Assembly: GCA_035390965.1 (NCBI GenBank)
Contig: DAOPKE010000009.1
Coordinates: 1-52,511 of the forward strand
Length of the DNA stretch: 52,511 bases
Origin: GWF2-43-63 sp035390965
GTDB lineage: Bacteria > Bacteroidota > Bacteroidia > Bacteroidales > DTU049
Direction of reading: 5' to 3'
Position numbers and translations under genes: made by a program. Of the stretch, positions 8,068-17,665 are shown piece by piece (position 1 is the first letter of the stretch; each line of letters starts with the position of its first letter). Below the pieces are notes generated by a model. The model was not told the DNA's origin. It ran no database searches and worked only from the letters and a program-made list of their open reading frames with translations.

Positions 8068-9251
8068 GAATTCTGCAGGTCTGTCATAAGTCCCCGTTTC
8101 CGCCTTCCGAAGGTGGTCCCATGGCCATGAAAGCTATTCGTGACGGATTGCTGGCTGCCGGTCATCATGTGCATACTTTTACATTGAGTACGCCAAAGTT
8201 CACTGTCAGTGATGCTATGGCCACCAAGATCAGTTATTTCTCTCATTCTTTTATCGATACTTCAGTTTATATCTGGCCTGCTTTCCGCGATTTATGTCTG
8301 AACAGATCGCATCACGTTTCAAGGTTTTATAACGATAAAACTGCTGCCAGTTTATTGCAGATACTTCAGAAATCGTCTTTTGATGCGGTTTTGATCGAAA
8401 GTATTTTCATGATGCCCTATTTCAAAATGATCAGAAAATTTTTTTCCGGACCCATCATATTGCGGTCACATAATGTTGAACATCTGATCTGGGAACGAAT
8501 TGCAGCAAATGAAACCAATATTCTCAAAAAAAAATATTTGCAGATTCTTTCAAAACAACTCAGGCGTTTTGAAATAAATTGCTTTCTGCAGGCCGATGCT
8601 ATTGCTGCCATCAGCAGTAATGATGCTGATTCCGTTCGCCGGCTCGCTCCGGATGCAGATGTTGTTCCCATTCCATTTGCTATTGGTCTTCAAAACGGAC
8701 CAATCCCTCAAAAATCTTTCTGTGCTCGCTTTGGTCATATTGGTTCAATGGACTGGGCTCCAAATCTCGAAGGTATCGATTGGTTTCTGAATTTTGTATG
8801 GCCTTTGGTAATAAAAAAATGTCCTCAGGCTTCATTCTTTCTGGCGGGGCGCAATATGCCCTCGCGCTTTGTCAGTAACCAGTCGCTCAATCTTTTTGTC
8901 GAGGGAGAAGTAGAAAGTTCTTCGCAATTTATGTTGTCGCTCGATGCCCTCATTGTGCCTTTGTTTTCAGGAAGTGGTGTGCGTATTAAAATTGCAGAGG
9001 CCTTGTCGCTCGGAGTGCCGGTTATTACTACTCCTGTCGGAAGCGAGGGATTGCTGGTTAAAAATGGCAGAGATATTATCATCAGCGATAATGCGCTGCA
9101 AATGACAACCGATATCTGTCGGGTGATTGATAATCCTGACTTATTGCAAAATATTTCCGAAAATGGCTTGAATACTATACGAAAGCATCATTCATCGGAA
9201 ACAATAACACAAAATCTGATTGCTTTGATTGAACGAAAAATGAAATCATGA
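8064..9251 (+). CDS. GT4-like glycosyltransferase (first of two)
   Basis: A 395-residue protein with the GT-B fold of group 1 glycosyltransferases. The N-terminus MRILQVCHKSPFPPSEGGP is the acceptor-side Rossmann start with a Gly-rich loop. The C-terminal half has a WAPNLEGIDW strand and the donor-site motif SGSGVRIKIAEALSLGVPVI followed by TPVGSEGL. It transfers a nucleotide-activated sugar, probably in LPS or polysaccharide assembly given the LptF/G neighbour. The sugar and acceptor cannot be read from sequence. It overlaps the permease by four bases and the next transferase by four, both as ATGA. Confidence 0.85.
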   Translation: MRILQVCHKSPFPPSEGGPMAMKAIRDGLLAAGHHVHTFTLSTPKFTVSDAMATKISYFSHSFIDTSVYIWPAFRDLCLNRSHHVSRFYNDKTAASLLQILQKSSFDAVLIESIFMMPYFKMIRKFFSGPIILRSHNVEHLIWERIAANETNILKKKYLQILSKQLRRFEINCFLQADAIAAISSNDADSVRRLAPDADVVPIPFAIGLQNGPIPQKSFCARFGHIGSMDWAPNLEGIDWFLNFVWPLVIKKCPQASFFLAGRNMPSRFVSNQSLNLFVEGEVESSSQFMLSLDALIVPLFSGSGVRIKIAEALSLGVPVITTPVGSEGLLVKNGRDIIISDNALQMTTDICRVIDNPDLLQNISENGLNTIRKHHSSETITQNLIALIERKMKS

Positions 9252-10414
9252 ACCGCCCGAAATTATTTGTGATATTGCCCCGGATTCCATGGCCGCTTGA
9301 AAAAGGAGACAAACTCAGGTCGTACTACTTTGTGAAGGGGCTGAGCGAATATTACGACATTACTTTGTTTGCGTTGTATGATGAGCGTTATAGCAATGAT
9401 GTGCTCGAAAAAATAAGGGAGATTTCGGCAGAGTATCATTTTTTTCGTATTCATATTTTTTCCGTTTTATTTCATGCTATATTGGCAATATTCACAGGAA
9501 AGCCATTTCAGGTGGCCTATTTCACCAATTACCGGCTCAGGCGTGCCGTTCGGAAAGCTGCTCAGCAGCAGCAACCCAGGGCTGTTTTCTGCCAGTTGGT
9601 GCGTACGGCCCAATATGCACGTGGTCTCGATTGTGTGAAGATTTTGGATTATCAGGATACTTTATCGCTCGGCATGAAGCGCCGGGCTGCTTCGGCTACG
9701 GGAATGCAAAAATGGTTTTTCCGTTCTGAGGGAAAACGGCTGATGCGTTACGAAGCTTTGGTTTCTGACTGGTTCAATCATATGCTCATTATCACCGAAC
9801 AGGATCGCATGGAGCTTCCTGTAAGCGACTCAAGGGTTCATGTAATTCCAAATGGAGTTGATACCGATTATTATTCGCCCGTTGCATGCGACGAAATTCA
9901 TGAAATGTTGTTTGTGGGAAACATGTCTTATCCGCCCAACATCAATGCGATGGAGTATTTTGTAGATTGTGTTTTGCCAGGTGTGCTGGAGCATTTTCCA
10001 TCGGCAGAGATTGTCATTGCCGGTGCCAGGCCACACAGCCGCGTGAAAATACTAGCGTCGGATCATGTTATTGTTACCGGCTGGGTTGATGACCCCAGAG
10101 ATTATTATCAGCGTTCCGCTATATTTGTTGCACCTATGCAAATTGGCACTGGTTTGCAGAATAAGTTGCTCGAAGCTATGGCTATGCAACGCCCGTGCAT
10201 AACCACCGATCTGGCCAACAATGCACTTGGCGCCCGGCATGGTGATGAAATACTGGTGGCTGAAAGTCTCGATGAATGGATTGAAATGATTGTTGCTTTG
10301 TTGAAAAACAAAGATGAACGCAACCGCATTGCAATAAATGGCAGAAATTTCGTTATTGATAAATATTCCTGGCCTGCTCAAATTAAAAAACTTCATCAAA
10401 TCATCGAATCATGA
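9248..10414 (+). CDS. GT4-like glycosyltransferase (second of two)
   Basis: A 388-residue group 1 glycosyltransferase, homologous in design to its neighbour but diverged. The N-terminus LFVILPRIPWPLEKGDKLRS resembles the sugar-transferase family linked to exopolysaccharide clusters. The C-terminal donor motif is GTGLQNKLLEAMAMQRPCIT, with VIPNGVDTDYY before the second Rossmann domain, a normal group 1 signature. Probable role is consecutive sugar addition to a surface glycan with the preceding enzyme. It is coupled by ATGA overlaps on both sides, to the first transferase and to the SIMPL protein. Confidence 0.85.
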   Translation: MNRPKLFVILPRIPWPLEKGDKLRSYYFVKGLSEYYDITLFALYDERYSNDVLEKIREISAEYHFFRIHIFSVLFHAILAIFTGKPFQVAYFTNYRLRRAVRKAAQQQQPRAVFCQLVRTAQYARGLDCVKILDYQDTLSLGMKRRAASATGMQKWFFRSEGKRLMRYEALVSDWFNHMLIITEQDRMELPVSDSRVHVIPNGVDTDYYSPVACDEIHEMLFVGNMSYPPNINAMEYFVDCVLPGVLEHFPSAEIVIAGARPHSRVKILASDHVIVTGWVDDPRDYYQRSAIFVAPMQIGTGLQNKLLEAMAMQRPCITTDLANNALGARHGDEILVAESLDEWIEMIVALLKNKDERNRIAINGRNFVIDKYSWPAQIKKLHQIIES

Positions 10415-11135
10415 AAGACAAATCACTCATCAGCACAGTAATTATTGCTTTTGCAATTATTGTTACTGGCTATCTGCTTGGAACCAACTACAAAAACCGC
10501 AGCCAAAAACCGCACACAGTCGAAGTTACGGGACTTGCTGAAAAGAATTTCACATCGGATTTAATTGTTTGGAACGGCTCCTTTTCGAAATTCAACAAAG
10601 ACATGAAACTGGCTTCGAATGAGCTGAAAAAGGATGTTGAAAAAGTCAGGGCTTTTTTGGCAGAACGCAATATCCCGGAAAATGAAATATTGTTTTCGGC
10701 AGTTCAAATCAATCGCGAATACGAAACAACCTATGACGAAGATGGCAACCGTAAAAGCGAATTTGTTGGTTATCAACTGACGCAAAACGTGAAAATAGAA
10801 TCAAAGAATATCAAACTGGTAGAAAAGGTTTCGCGCGATGTTTCGGCTTTGATTGATGAAGGTGTTGAGTTTTACAGCGATGCGCCTATGTTTTATTATA
10901 CCAAATTATCTGACCTTAAATTGCAGTTGATAGAGGAAGCTACCAAGGATGGTCGTGCCCGTGCCGATAAAATTGCCGAAAACAGTGGTGGCAGCATCAA
11001 GCGGCTTATGCAGGGCAATATGGGCGTTTTTCAAATTACTGCCCGCAACAGCAATGAAGATTATAGCTGGGGCGGGGCATTCAATACCTCATCGCTTGAA
11101 AAAACGGCGTCCATTACAGTGCATCTTGTTTTCGA
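10411..11135 (+). CDS. SIMPL-domain (DUF541) protein, 3' end cut by the gap
   Basis: About 241 residues are visible. It has an N-terminal membrane anchor or signal (IISTVIIAFAIIVTGYLLGT region), then a SIMPL/DUF541 domain beginning HTVEVTGLAEKNFTSDLIVW and reaching the usual C-terminal strand TASITVHLVF just before the run of N. In this family only a few residues normally follow, so the protein is almost complete. SIMPL proteins are envelope proteins of poorly known function. The frame stays open through the 100 N into a TonB receptor only because 100 N plus flanks happen to keep phase; that fusion is an artefact. It overlaps the upstream glycosyltransferase (ATGA). Confidence 0.8.
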
Positions 11136-11235
11136 NNNNNNNNNNNNNNNNNNNNNNNNNNNNNNNNNNNNNNNNNNNNNNNNNNNNNNNNNNNNNNNNN
11201 NNNNNNNNNNNNNNNNNNNNNNNNNNNNNNNNNNN
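11136..11235. other. Assembly gap (100 N)
   Basis: Exactly 100 unknown bases, the usual placeholder for a scaffold join. The true gap is probably larger: the receptor that follows lacks its signal peptide, carboxypeptidase-like domain and early plug, commonly about 150-250 residues. Confidence 0.95.
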
Positions 11236-13203
11236 ATGAGCAGTTTTCAGTTGCCGGTTGAATATGTCAAGGAAATTCCGGCTCTGTTGGGCGAAAAGGA
11301 TGTGTTTAAAGCTTTGCAGCTTTTACCGGGTGTGCAGAAGGGAAATGAGGGCAGCAGCGGTTTGTATGTGCGTGGTGGTGGACCTGATCAGAATCTGATT
11401 ATTCTTGATGATGCTACGGTTTACAACGCCAATCATCTGTTTGGCTTTTTCAGCTTATTCAACGGTGATGCACTCAAAAGCATCGAACTTATCAAAGGGG
11501 GCTTCCCTGCACGCTATGGCGGACGTTTGTCTTCGGTTGTTGATATGAATATGAAGGATGGAAATCGTGAAAAATTAAGCGGTGAAGGCGGAATTGGCAT
11601 TATTTCCTCGCGACTCACACTCGAAGGTCCTGTGATAAAAAACAAATCTTCGTTTCTCGTTTCTGGCCGCAGAACTTATATCGATGCTTTGATGCGACCT
11701 TTTATGAATAAAGATAATGGCACTTTCGGCTATTATTTCTATGACCTGAATGCTAAAATCAATTATGAATTTGACAAAAAAAACCGTTTGTATCTGAGTG
11801 GCTATTTTGGCCGCGATAAGTTTAATTTTGCCGAATCGATGGATTTTACCAACAGTACTTCGCGTTTAAAAGCTGGTTTGTTTTGGGAAAATGCAACTGC
11901 TACGCTTCGCTGGAATCATGTGTTTTCCAATAAGGTCTTTTCGAACGCTTCACTCATTTTCAGCAATTACGGCCTCAATATTTATGAAGAGGAAAAATAC
12001 GATGATTCCCGTTTTAGTCTCAATTATTCAAGTGGAATCCGTGATCTTGGTCTGAAATATGATTTCACTTTTTACCCCAATACTTATCACACCCTGCGAT
12101 ATGGACTGCAGTCAACATGGCATCGTTTCAAACCATCTGCAGTGGTTTTGGAAATGACGAGTACCGATGAATTCGTTTCGGAAATCAATTCAATTCATAC
12201 ATTTGAGAGTTCGCTCTATATCGAAGATGAATGGAAATGGAACCGATGGCGTGGCAATATTGGCCTCAGGGCTTTTGATTTTATATCCGATTCCTGTCAT
12301 TATTTCAGCCCCGAACCGCGTTTTGCAGCTGGTTTTATGCTTACTGAACTTTCGAGCATCAAGGCCTCGTGGACAATGATGAATCAGAGTGTTCATCTGC
12401 TCAGCAGCACAGGAATGGGGCTCCCAACCGATTTGTGGGTGCCTTCAACAAAAAATATCAAGCCGCAGAAAGCATGGCAGGCCGCGTTGGGCTATGCCCG
12501 CGATCTTCCCAAAGGATTAGCTATGACTATTGAGGCCTATTACAAAAAAAGCGACGATGTAATTGGTTACCGTGAAGGCGCCAGCTTTCTGATGATCACT
12601 GATCCTACCGATGCCAACCAGTTCAGCTGGGAAGACAATATTACTGTAGGTCAGGGATGGTCTTATGGAGGTGAATTTTTGCTGCAGAAAAAAACCGGCA
12701 AATGGACGGGATGGGTGGGTTATACCCTGAGCTGGACTCAACTTCAGTTTGATGAATTGAATAGCGGACAGAAATTTTATGCAAAATATGATCGTCGTCA
12801 TGACATTTCGATTGTGAATATGTATAAAATCAATGATGTGTTCACTCTGAGTTGTGTCTGGGTTTTCAGCTCCGGTAATGCATTGAATCTGCCGGTTGAG
12901 ACTTATGATGCTGTTGTTGATCAAAACAGCCAGGCAGATTATATGTATAATTTTTACACGTATTACTACGGACCGAAAAATACTTTCAGATTAATGCCTT
13001 ATCATCGTCTTGATATTGGCTTGCAGCATCATCAGAAAAGAGAAAAATCGGTTCACACATGGGAAATCGGCTTATACAACGCATACAACCGCCATAATCC
13101 GTATTTTTATTTTGTTGACAGCGGTTATAATGGCGAAAACCAATTAAAGCAGGTTTCGCTTTTTCCCATGATCCCTTCGTTTTCATACAGCATAAAATTC
13201 TAA
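11236..13203 (+). CDS. TonB-dependent outer-membrane receptor, N-terminus lost in gap
   Basis: 655 residues are visible. They start within the plug domain (ALLGEKDVFKALQLLPGVQK, GLYVRGGGPDQNLIILDDAT, KGGFPARYGGRLSSVVDM) and continue through a complete beta-barrel to the terminal PSFSYSIKF. The plug sequence is of the type paired with DUF4249 lipoproteins, and such a gene follows three bases after the stop, so the two form a receptor/lipoprotein unit. The first in-frame ATG after the gap is not the true start; signal peptide and N-terminal carboxypeptidase-regulatory-like domain must lie in the gap. The substrate is unknown. Confidence 0.88.
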   Translation: MSSFQLPVEYVKEIPALLGEKDVFKALQLLPGVQKGNEGSSGLYVRGGGPDQNLIILDDATVYNANHLFGFFSLFNGDALKSIELIKGGFPARYGGRLSSVVDMNMKDGNREKLSGEGGIGIISSRLTLEGPVIKNKSSFLVSGRRTYIDALMRPFMNKDNGTFGYYFYDLNAKINYEFDKKNRLYLSGYFGRDKFNFAESMDFTNSTSRLKAGLFWENATATLRWNHVFSNKVFSNASLIFSNYGLNIYEEEKYDDSRFSLNYSSGIRDLGLKYDFTFYPNTYHTLRYGLQSTWHRFKPSAVVLEMTSTDEFVSEINSIHTFESSLYIEDEWKWNRWRGNIGLRAFDFISDSCHYFSPEPRFAAGFMLTELSSIKASWTMMNQSVHLLSSTGMGLPTDLWVPSTKNIKPQKAWQAALGYARDLPKGLAMTIEAYYKKSDDVIGYREGASFLMITDPTDANQFSWEDNITVGQGWSYGGEFLLQKKTGKWTGWVGYTLSWTQLQFDELNSGQKFYAKYDRRHDISIVNMYKINDVFTLSCVWVFSSGNALNLPVETYDAVVDQNSQADYMYNFYTYYYGPKNTFRLMPYHRLDIGLQHHQKREKSVHTWEIGLYNAYNRHNPYFYFVDSGYNGENQLKQVSLFPMIPSFSYSIKF

Positions 13204-13205
13204 GG

Positions 13206-14048
13206 ATGAAAAGAAAAAATCTGATATTTGTTTTACTGCCCTTTCTGATGATTTCGTGCGAAGATATGGTCAGTACTGTCGATGTTCCCCAATCCGGCTC
13301 GCATTATGTGCTGCATGCATATCTGTCGCCCGAAGATTCTTTGGTGACAGTTGTTGCCGGAAAATCAAAACCGGTTTTCGGCGATCAGACAACTGATACT
13401 TCATGGGTATCGCAGTCTCATGTTTTAGTAAACGGATTTGAGCTTTCCCGTGTGCCTGGCCCCGATTATCGTTATACGGCTCCGGCTGCGTCTTTTCCTG
13501 TTATTCCAGGTGAATTTTATACGGTTGAGTTGAAAGTTGGCACCGAAACAGTTTGTTCCGGTTCTTGCACTGTGCCTGCCTGGCGAAACGAATCCATGGC
13601 TTTTGATGGCGTCGATTCAGTGGCTTATCAATCCTATGAAGGCACAATTTATTATGATTATTATATTTTGTATTCTTTTACCGATCTGGCTTCTGAAGAG
13701 AATTTTTACCGTATTGCCGCAGAAGTAACCTATGTCGATCCTTATTCCGGCGATACGTCTGTTTTCACAACCTATCCCGAGAGCTCTCAGTTTATAAAGG
13801 ATGTTCTTTTCAACGGCGATCAGTATTCTGAGCGGATATTTCTTGGCGGAACAGAGGCGGTGAGCGGGCTTGCAGGTCTCCGGCTGATGCTTTATACAAG
13901 CGACAGGGATTATTATTTCTATCACAGGGCTATTGTGTCACAGGATGGCGATGATCCTTTTTCGGAGCCGGTTACCGTCCCCTCAAATGTCGATAATGGT
14001 CTTGGCTGCATTGCTGGTGTACGGAAATACACTCTTATCGTTTTTTGA
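13206..14048 (+). CDS. DUF4249-like lipoprotein partner of the TonB receptor
   Basis: A 280-residue lipoprotein with lipobox LMISC (Cys18). After it comes a beta-rich domain with YVLHAYLSPEDSLVTVVAGK and a VLVNGFEL strand, the pattern of DUF4249 proteins found directly downstream of plug-containing receptors in Bacteroidota. It is probably an outer-membrane lipoprotein assisting ligand capture by the receptor. The start is two bases after the receptor stop, so the two are co-transcribed. No catalytic motif is visible. Confidence 0.75.
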   Translation: MKRKNLIFVLLPFLMISCEDMVSTVDVPQSGSHYVLHAYLSPEDSLVTVVAGKSKPVFGDQTTDTSWVSQSHVLVNGFELSRVPGPDYRYTAPAASFPVIPGEFYTVELKVGTETVCSGSCTVPAWRNESMAFDGVDSVAYQSYEGTIYYDYYILYSFTDLASEENFYRIAAEVTYVDPYSGDTSVFTTYPESSQFIKDVLFNGDQYSERIFLGGTEAVSGLAGLRLMLYTSDRDYYFYHRAIVSQDGDDPFSEPVTVPSNVDNGLGCIAGVRKYTLIVF

Positions 14049-14218
14049 TTCTTTATTCTACTCCTGTCCGATTTGCGGCTGTTGTATCGGCCGAATTGTG
14101 TATCAATCGCTTTAAGCTTATGATTGATGCGCATGCTCCTGAAATTATGTGTTATGAAAATCAAAAAGATTGTATTTGTATTTGATTTTTTTAATATTTT
14201 TACTTCAAATTCGGGTAC

Positions 14219-15574
14219 ATGAAAAAAATTGTTTTTTTATTGTTGGCAGTTTTAATTTTGTCTTCTCTGCCGGATTTTTCGTTTGCACAAAACCCCAATA
14301 AGATTGCAGAACGCGAATGGAAACTTTTGTTTGAAGAATCAATTGAATGGTATAACTTTGGTTTTTTTGAAAATGCGCTCAGGGGATTCAAACGTTTGCT
14401 GGTGAAAGACCGTAATAATTGCAACATTAATTTTTATATTGCCATGAGTTATTATTATCTCAGGCGTCCGGCCGATGTTATTATTCCTTATATGGAAAAA
14501 GCATCGAAAAAAGTTGACCCTTATTATGGATATACCTATAAGGAAACTTCGGCTCCCGTATTTTCGCTTTTGTATCTCGGACAATTGTATATGAATGTGT
14601 ATGAATTTGATAAGGCCGACACTGCATTTATGCGCTTTGGCATGTATCTGACCGATAAAAACCGCGATGCTGCTTACCTGATGGAACTGTCGCTCTGGAT
14701 GAATTATGTCAATAATGCCCGCACCCAATATGCCAATCAGCTGAAAAATGTCAGTGTTGAAAACATTAAGCTGATTAACTCTGGTTATAACGAAGGTCAG
14801 CCTTTTCTGGCTCCGGACGGGAAAACCTTGTTTCTCACATCTGACAGGAAGGGCTCTACCGGCGGACAATGGCTCAACAATGTGTATAAGTCCGATGTTT
14901 ACATGGTCGCTATAAAAAATGGCCGGATGTATAAACCCAAAAAAATGGGTCAGAAAATGAATACTTCTGCTGCTGATATGTGCAACAGCATGGGCGAGGG
15001 TGGCAAGTATTTGCTCATTAGCCGCGAAGACAAGAACAATAAGGATTACAACATTTATTCATCCGAAATCAGCGGAAAACGTTTCAAAGAGCCGCAAAAA
15101 CTTAATCCAAACATCAATAGCAAAGCCAATGAAGTTCATGCTTTCGTTTCGCTCAATGGCAATGTTATGTATTTTTCAAGCGACCGGCCGGGTGGCTATG
15201 GTGGCCTTGATATCTATATGTCGGAAAAAATGCCCAACGGGGAATGGGGCCCTGCTTATAACCTCGGACCGACTGTCAATACCTGGTTTGATGAAGATTA
15301 TCCTTTTGTTCTCGATGATGGTGTTACCTTGTTTTTTAGTTCCAATTGCACTAAAAGTATGGGTGGCTTTGATATTTTTGTTTCTACCCTTTCCGAAGAA
15401 GGAATGTGGTCGGATCCGGAAAACATCGGATATCCCATCAATACTACGTCTGACGATACCGGCTTTATGATGACCCGTGACGGATTAACCGGTTATTATG
15501 CGACTGCGCGTGAAGCTCAGTCCAATGGACATATCGACAATATCGACATTTACTGTGTTCATTTCGGAAAATAG
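14219..15574 (+). CDS. Secreted TPR-like plus PD40 beta-propeller protein
   Basis: A 451-residue protein with a signal peptide (cleavage about FSFAQ). The N-terminal 150 residues are helical and TPR-like (ENALRGFKRLLVKD, DKADTAFMRFGMYL). The rest carries WD40-like/PD40 repeats: FLAPDGKTLFLTSDRKGSTG, NVMYFSSDRPGGYGGLDIYM, TLFFSSNCTKSMGGFDIFVS and GYYATAREAQ. This arrangement matches the N-terminal two thirds of PorE-type envelope proteins, but the OmpA-like peptidoglycan-binding domain is missing, so anchoring is not obvious. A role in envelope or type IX secretion scaffolding is possible but unproven. The next gene begins three bases after the stop. Confidence 0.75.
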   Translation: MKKIVFLLLAVLILSSLPDFSFAQNPNKIAEREWKLLFEESIEWYNFGFFENALRGFKRLLVKDRNNCNINFYIAMSYYYLRRPADVIIPYMEKASKKVDPYYGYTYKETSAPVFSLLYLGQLYMNVYEFDKADTAFMRFGMYLTDKNRDAAYLMELSLWMNYVNNARTQYANQLKNVSVENIKLINSGYNEGQPFLAPDGKTLFLTSDRKGSTGGQWLNNVYKSDVYMVAIKNGRMYKPKKMGQKMNTSAADMCNSMGEGGKYLLISREDKNNKDYNIYSSEISGKRFKEPQKLNPNINSKANEVHAFVSLNGNVMYFSSDRPGGYGGLDIYMSEKMPNGEWGPAYNLGPTVNTWFDEDYPFVLDDGVTLFFSSNCTKSMGGFDIFVSTLSEEGMWSDPENIGYPINTTSDDTGFMMTRDGLTGYYATAREAQSNGHIDNIDIYCVHFGK

Positions 15575-15577
15575 ATT

Positions 15578-16183
15578 ATGCTGAGAAAAGTCTTAACTGC
15601 CTTTTTGCTCATCGCCTCTATGTGTAGTCCTGTTTTATCACAGACTGGATATGCGCTCAAAGAGAAAGATGCATATGCCTCCTGTGTTGATTTTATTATT
15701 GTTGACGATTCCGGCAAAACGGTGGATGTTCCGGTTGCAGTAAGCCGCGCACTCCAATGCCCGTCATTGCTTTCGCTGCATGGAGATACTCTTTGTTACC
15801 GTTCCGGAAATTCAATCCGTATGTATCATATTTCTTCAGGTGCTGATTACCAACTGTTCGATGTTTTCGATGATGTTGATGGTGTCTCGGGTCCGGTTTG
15901 GTCGCCGTCGCACAGGCGGATTGGCTTTGTCATCATTAATCAGCAGCGCTCGCATGGTTATAAAGATATTTGCAGAATCATTATTCTTGATCTTGATGCA
16001 GATTTCAAAGTGAAATTTATGCACAGGTATGACCGTCCTGTCAATTTCAGTTGTGGCAGCATCTGTTCCTCCGATGCAGGATTTGATTTTCGTTTTGCAG
16101 ATGAAAATAATTTTGAATATATCCGTAATATCAATATTGAAGATAGCCCCGGTGAAAAAGGATACATTTTTATTGGAAATTGA
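15578..16183 (+). CDS. Secreted protein of unknown function, co-transcribed with the PD40 protein
   Basis: A 201-residue protein with a signal peptide (LIASMCSPVLSQ). The mature part is beta-rich with propeller-like pieces (LSLHGDTLCYRSGNSIRMYH; VWSPSHRRIGFVII), suggesting two or three degenerate WD40/PD40 blades. It lies three bases after the preceding PD40 gene, so the two are one transcript and perhaps one complex. I do not recognise a family. Confidence 0.6.
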   Translation: MLRKVLTAFLLIASMCSPVLSQTGYALKEKDAYASCVDFIIVDDSGKTVDVPVAVSRALQCPSLLSLHGDTLCYRSGNSIRMYHISSGADYQLFDVFDDVDGVSGPVWSPSHRRIGFVIINQQRSHGYKDICRIIILDLDADFKVKFMHRYDRPVNFSCGSICSSDAGFDFRFADENNFEYIRNINIEDSPGEKGYIFIGN

Positions 16184-16260
16184 ATTTGGCGCGGCGTAAT
16201 AGCAGTCAATAGTTCAATGATATTTTGATTACCGGATTTTCTCGAAGAGAATTTTTTAAA

Positions 16261-16268
16261 TACCTTTG
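16261..16268 (+). promoter_or_regulatory. -7 box upstream of the tandem repeats
   Basis: TACCTTTG is an exact TAnnTTTG match. If it is used, transcription starts at about 16275 and the repeat array lies in the 5' untranslated region of the ATPase gene. Confidence 0.45.
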
Positions 16269-16278
16269 TCTGAAAAAA

Positions 16279-16444
16279 TCAAACAAAATGTTTCAAACAA
16301 AATGTTTCAAANNNNNNNNNNNNNNNNNNNNNNNNNNNNNNNNNNNNNNNNNNNNNNNNNNNNNNNNNNNNNNNNNNNNNNNNNNNNNNNNNNNNNNNNN
16401 NNNNNNNNNNNTCAAACAAAATGTTTCAAACAAAATGTTTCAAA
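16279..16444. repeat. 14-bp tandem repeat array interrupted by an assembly gap
   Basis: Both sides of the gap consist of the unit TCAAACAAAATGTT (two copies plus a part on each side). Within the unit AAACA and TGTTT form a short dyad. The assembler evidently broke here because the array is longer than it could resolve. The array ends about 30 bases before the ATPase start. Confidence 0.85.
16312..16411. other. Assembly gap (100 N) inside the tandem array
   Basis: A run of exactly 100 N with identical repeats on both sides. The true copy number is unknown. Confidence 0.95.
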
Positions 16445-16475
16445 AAAGTTGTATATTTGTGGAAATTTTGCGACC

Positions 16476-17609
16476 ATGAATTCCGAATTTAATCCCTTCC
16501 CGGTTTCAGGATATTATGGAGCTGACTATTTCTGTGATCGTGACAGCGAAACAAATCTGATCCGCCGGAATATCCGTAACAACATAAACACAACCTTGTT
16601 TTCTGTCCGTCGCCTCGGGAAAACCGGGCTCATTCATCATATAATTGAGTCCTATTCAAAGGACAGGCAGGTCGTTTGTCTTTATATTGACATTTTCAGC
16701 AGCACCTGCCTGATGGATTTTACCAATATGCTGGCAACAGTAATTTTCAATCGCTTTCCTGAAAACAATACAATCGGGAAAAAAGTCATGAAGGCCATTG
16801 CTTCATTGCGCCCTGTTATTAGCTACGACACCCTTTCCGGGGATCCGGAGGTGCGTTTCGAATATATGGGCGCATCGCAGTATGAAAAAACGCTGCAGCA
16901 GCTTTTTTCATTTCTTGACGGACAGGGAAAGAAAATCGTATTTGCCATCGATGAGTTCCAGCAAATTCTCGAATATCCGGAGAAAAACATGGAAGCTGTT
17001 TTGAGAACACATATTCAGAGATTGAAGAATACCTTTTTTATATTTTCAGGCAGCAATCAGAAGATGATGCACGAAATTTTCAACAATCAGAAACGACCTT
17101 TCTATGCCAGCTGCAGCAATGTCAATCTTGGGTTTATTGATGAAAACATTTATGCTGATTTTATTCGTCAGAAATTCAAGCAACATAAGCGCAGTATAAG
17201 TGATGAGTGTATCTGGTTTATTCTTGAGTTTACACACCGGCATACATTTTACACACAATATTTCTGTAATCATTTGTTTGCAAGTGGGATTAAGCGTATT
17301 GTGAAAAATGATGTTTATGCTGCAGCAATAGAAATTCTGAAGCTGAATGAGAGTACTTGTTTTCAATACCGGAGTTTGCTCACCAAGGCACAGTGGAAAC
17401 TCCTGACAGCGCTCGCCAAGGAGGAAAGGTTGCAAAAGGCGCACTCAGTTTCGTTTTTGAAAAAGTATTTATTGGGTACCTCAGCGCATGTTACCAGAGG
17501 AATGGCTGCTTTGATTGAAAAGGATCTGGTTTACCACAACACTTCTGTAGAGCAGCCCTATTATACCATCTACGACAAATTCCTTATGCGCTGGCTGCAG
17601 CGTTTGTGA
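16476..17609 (+). CDS. AAA-type ATPase of the archaeal-ATPase (PF01637-like) group
   Basis: A 377-residue protein. The P-loop region reads SVRRLGKTGLI at residues 43-53; relatives usually have G-P-R-R-x-GKT, so the first Gly is replaced by Ser. Walker B is IVFAIDEFQQ, followed by a sensor-like FSGSNQKMM. The C-terminus is a winged-helix-like region (LLTALAKEER ... LIEKDLVYHN). Proteins of this type are numerous in Bacteroidota genomes and their role is unknown. The ATG at 16476 is chosen because the frame upstream runs through the 14-bp array, which changes phase at each copy and cannot be coding. The promoter probably lies before the array. Confidence 0.8.
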   Translation: MNSEFNPFPVSGYYGADYFCDRDSETNLIRRNIRNNINTTLFSVRRLGKTGLIHHIIESYSKDRQVVCLYIDIFSSTCLMDFTNMLATVIFNRFPENNTIGKKVMKAIASLRPVISYDTLSGDPEVRFEYMGASQYEKTLQQLFSFLDGQGKKIVFAIDEFQQILEYPEKNMEAVLRTHIQRLKNTFFIFSGSNQKMMHEIFNNQKRPFYASCSNVNLGFIDENIYADFIRQKFKQHKRSISDECIWFILEFTHRHTFYTQYFCNHLFASGIKRIVKNDVYAAAIEILKLNESTCFQYRSLLTKAQWKLLTALAKEERLQKAHSVSFLKKYLLGTSAHVTRGMAALIEKDLVYHNTSVEQPYYTIYDKFLMRWLQRL

Positions 17610-17665
17610 ACGTTTTCGTACTATCAGTATAAAACCTGATAGCTGATAATCATCATGGTTTGCCA

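Noticed and set aside
16279..16444. CRISPR-like array
   Set aside because: The repeats are only 14 bases and are directly adjacent, with no spacers and no cas genes.
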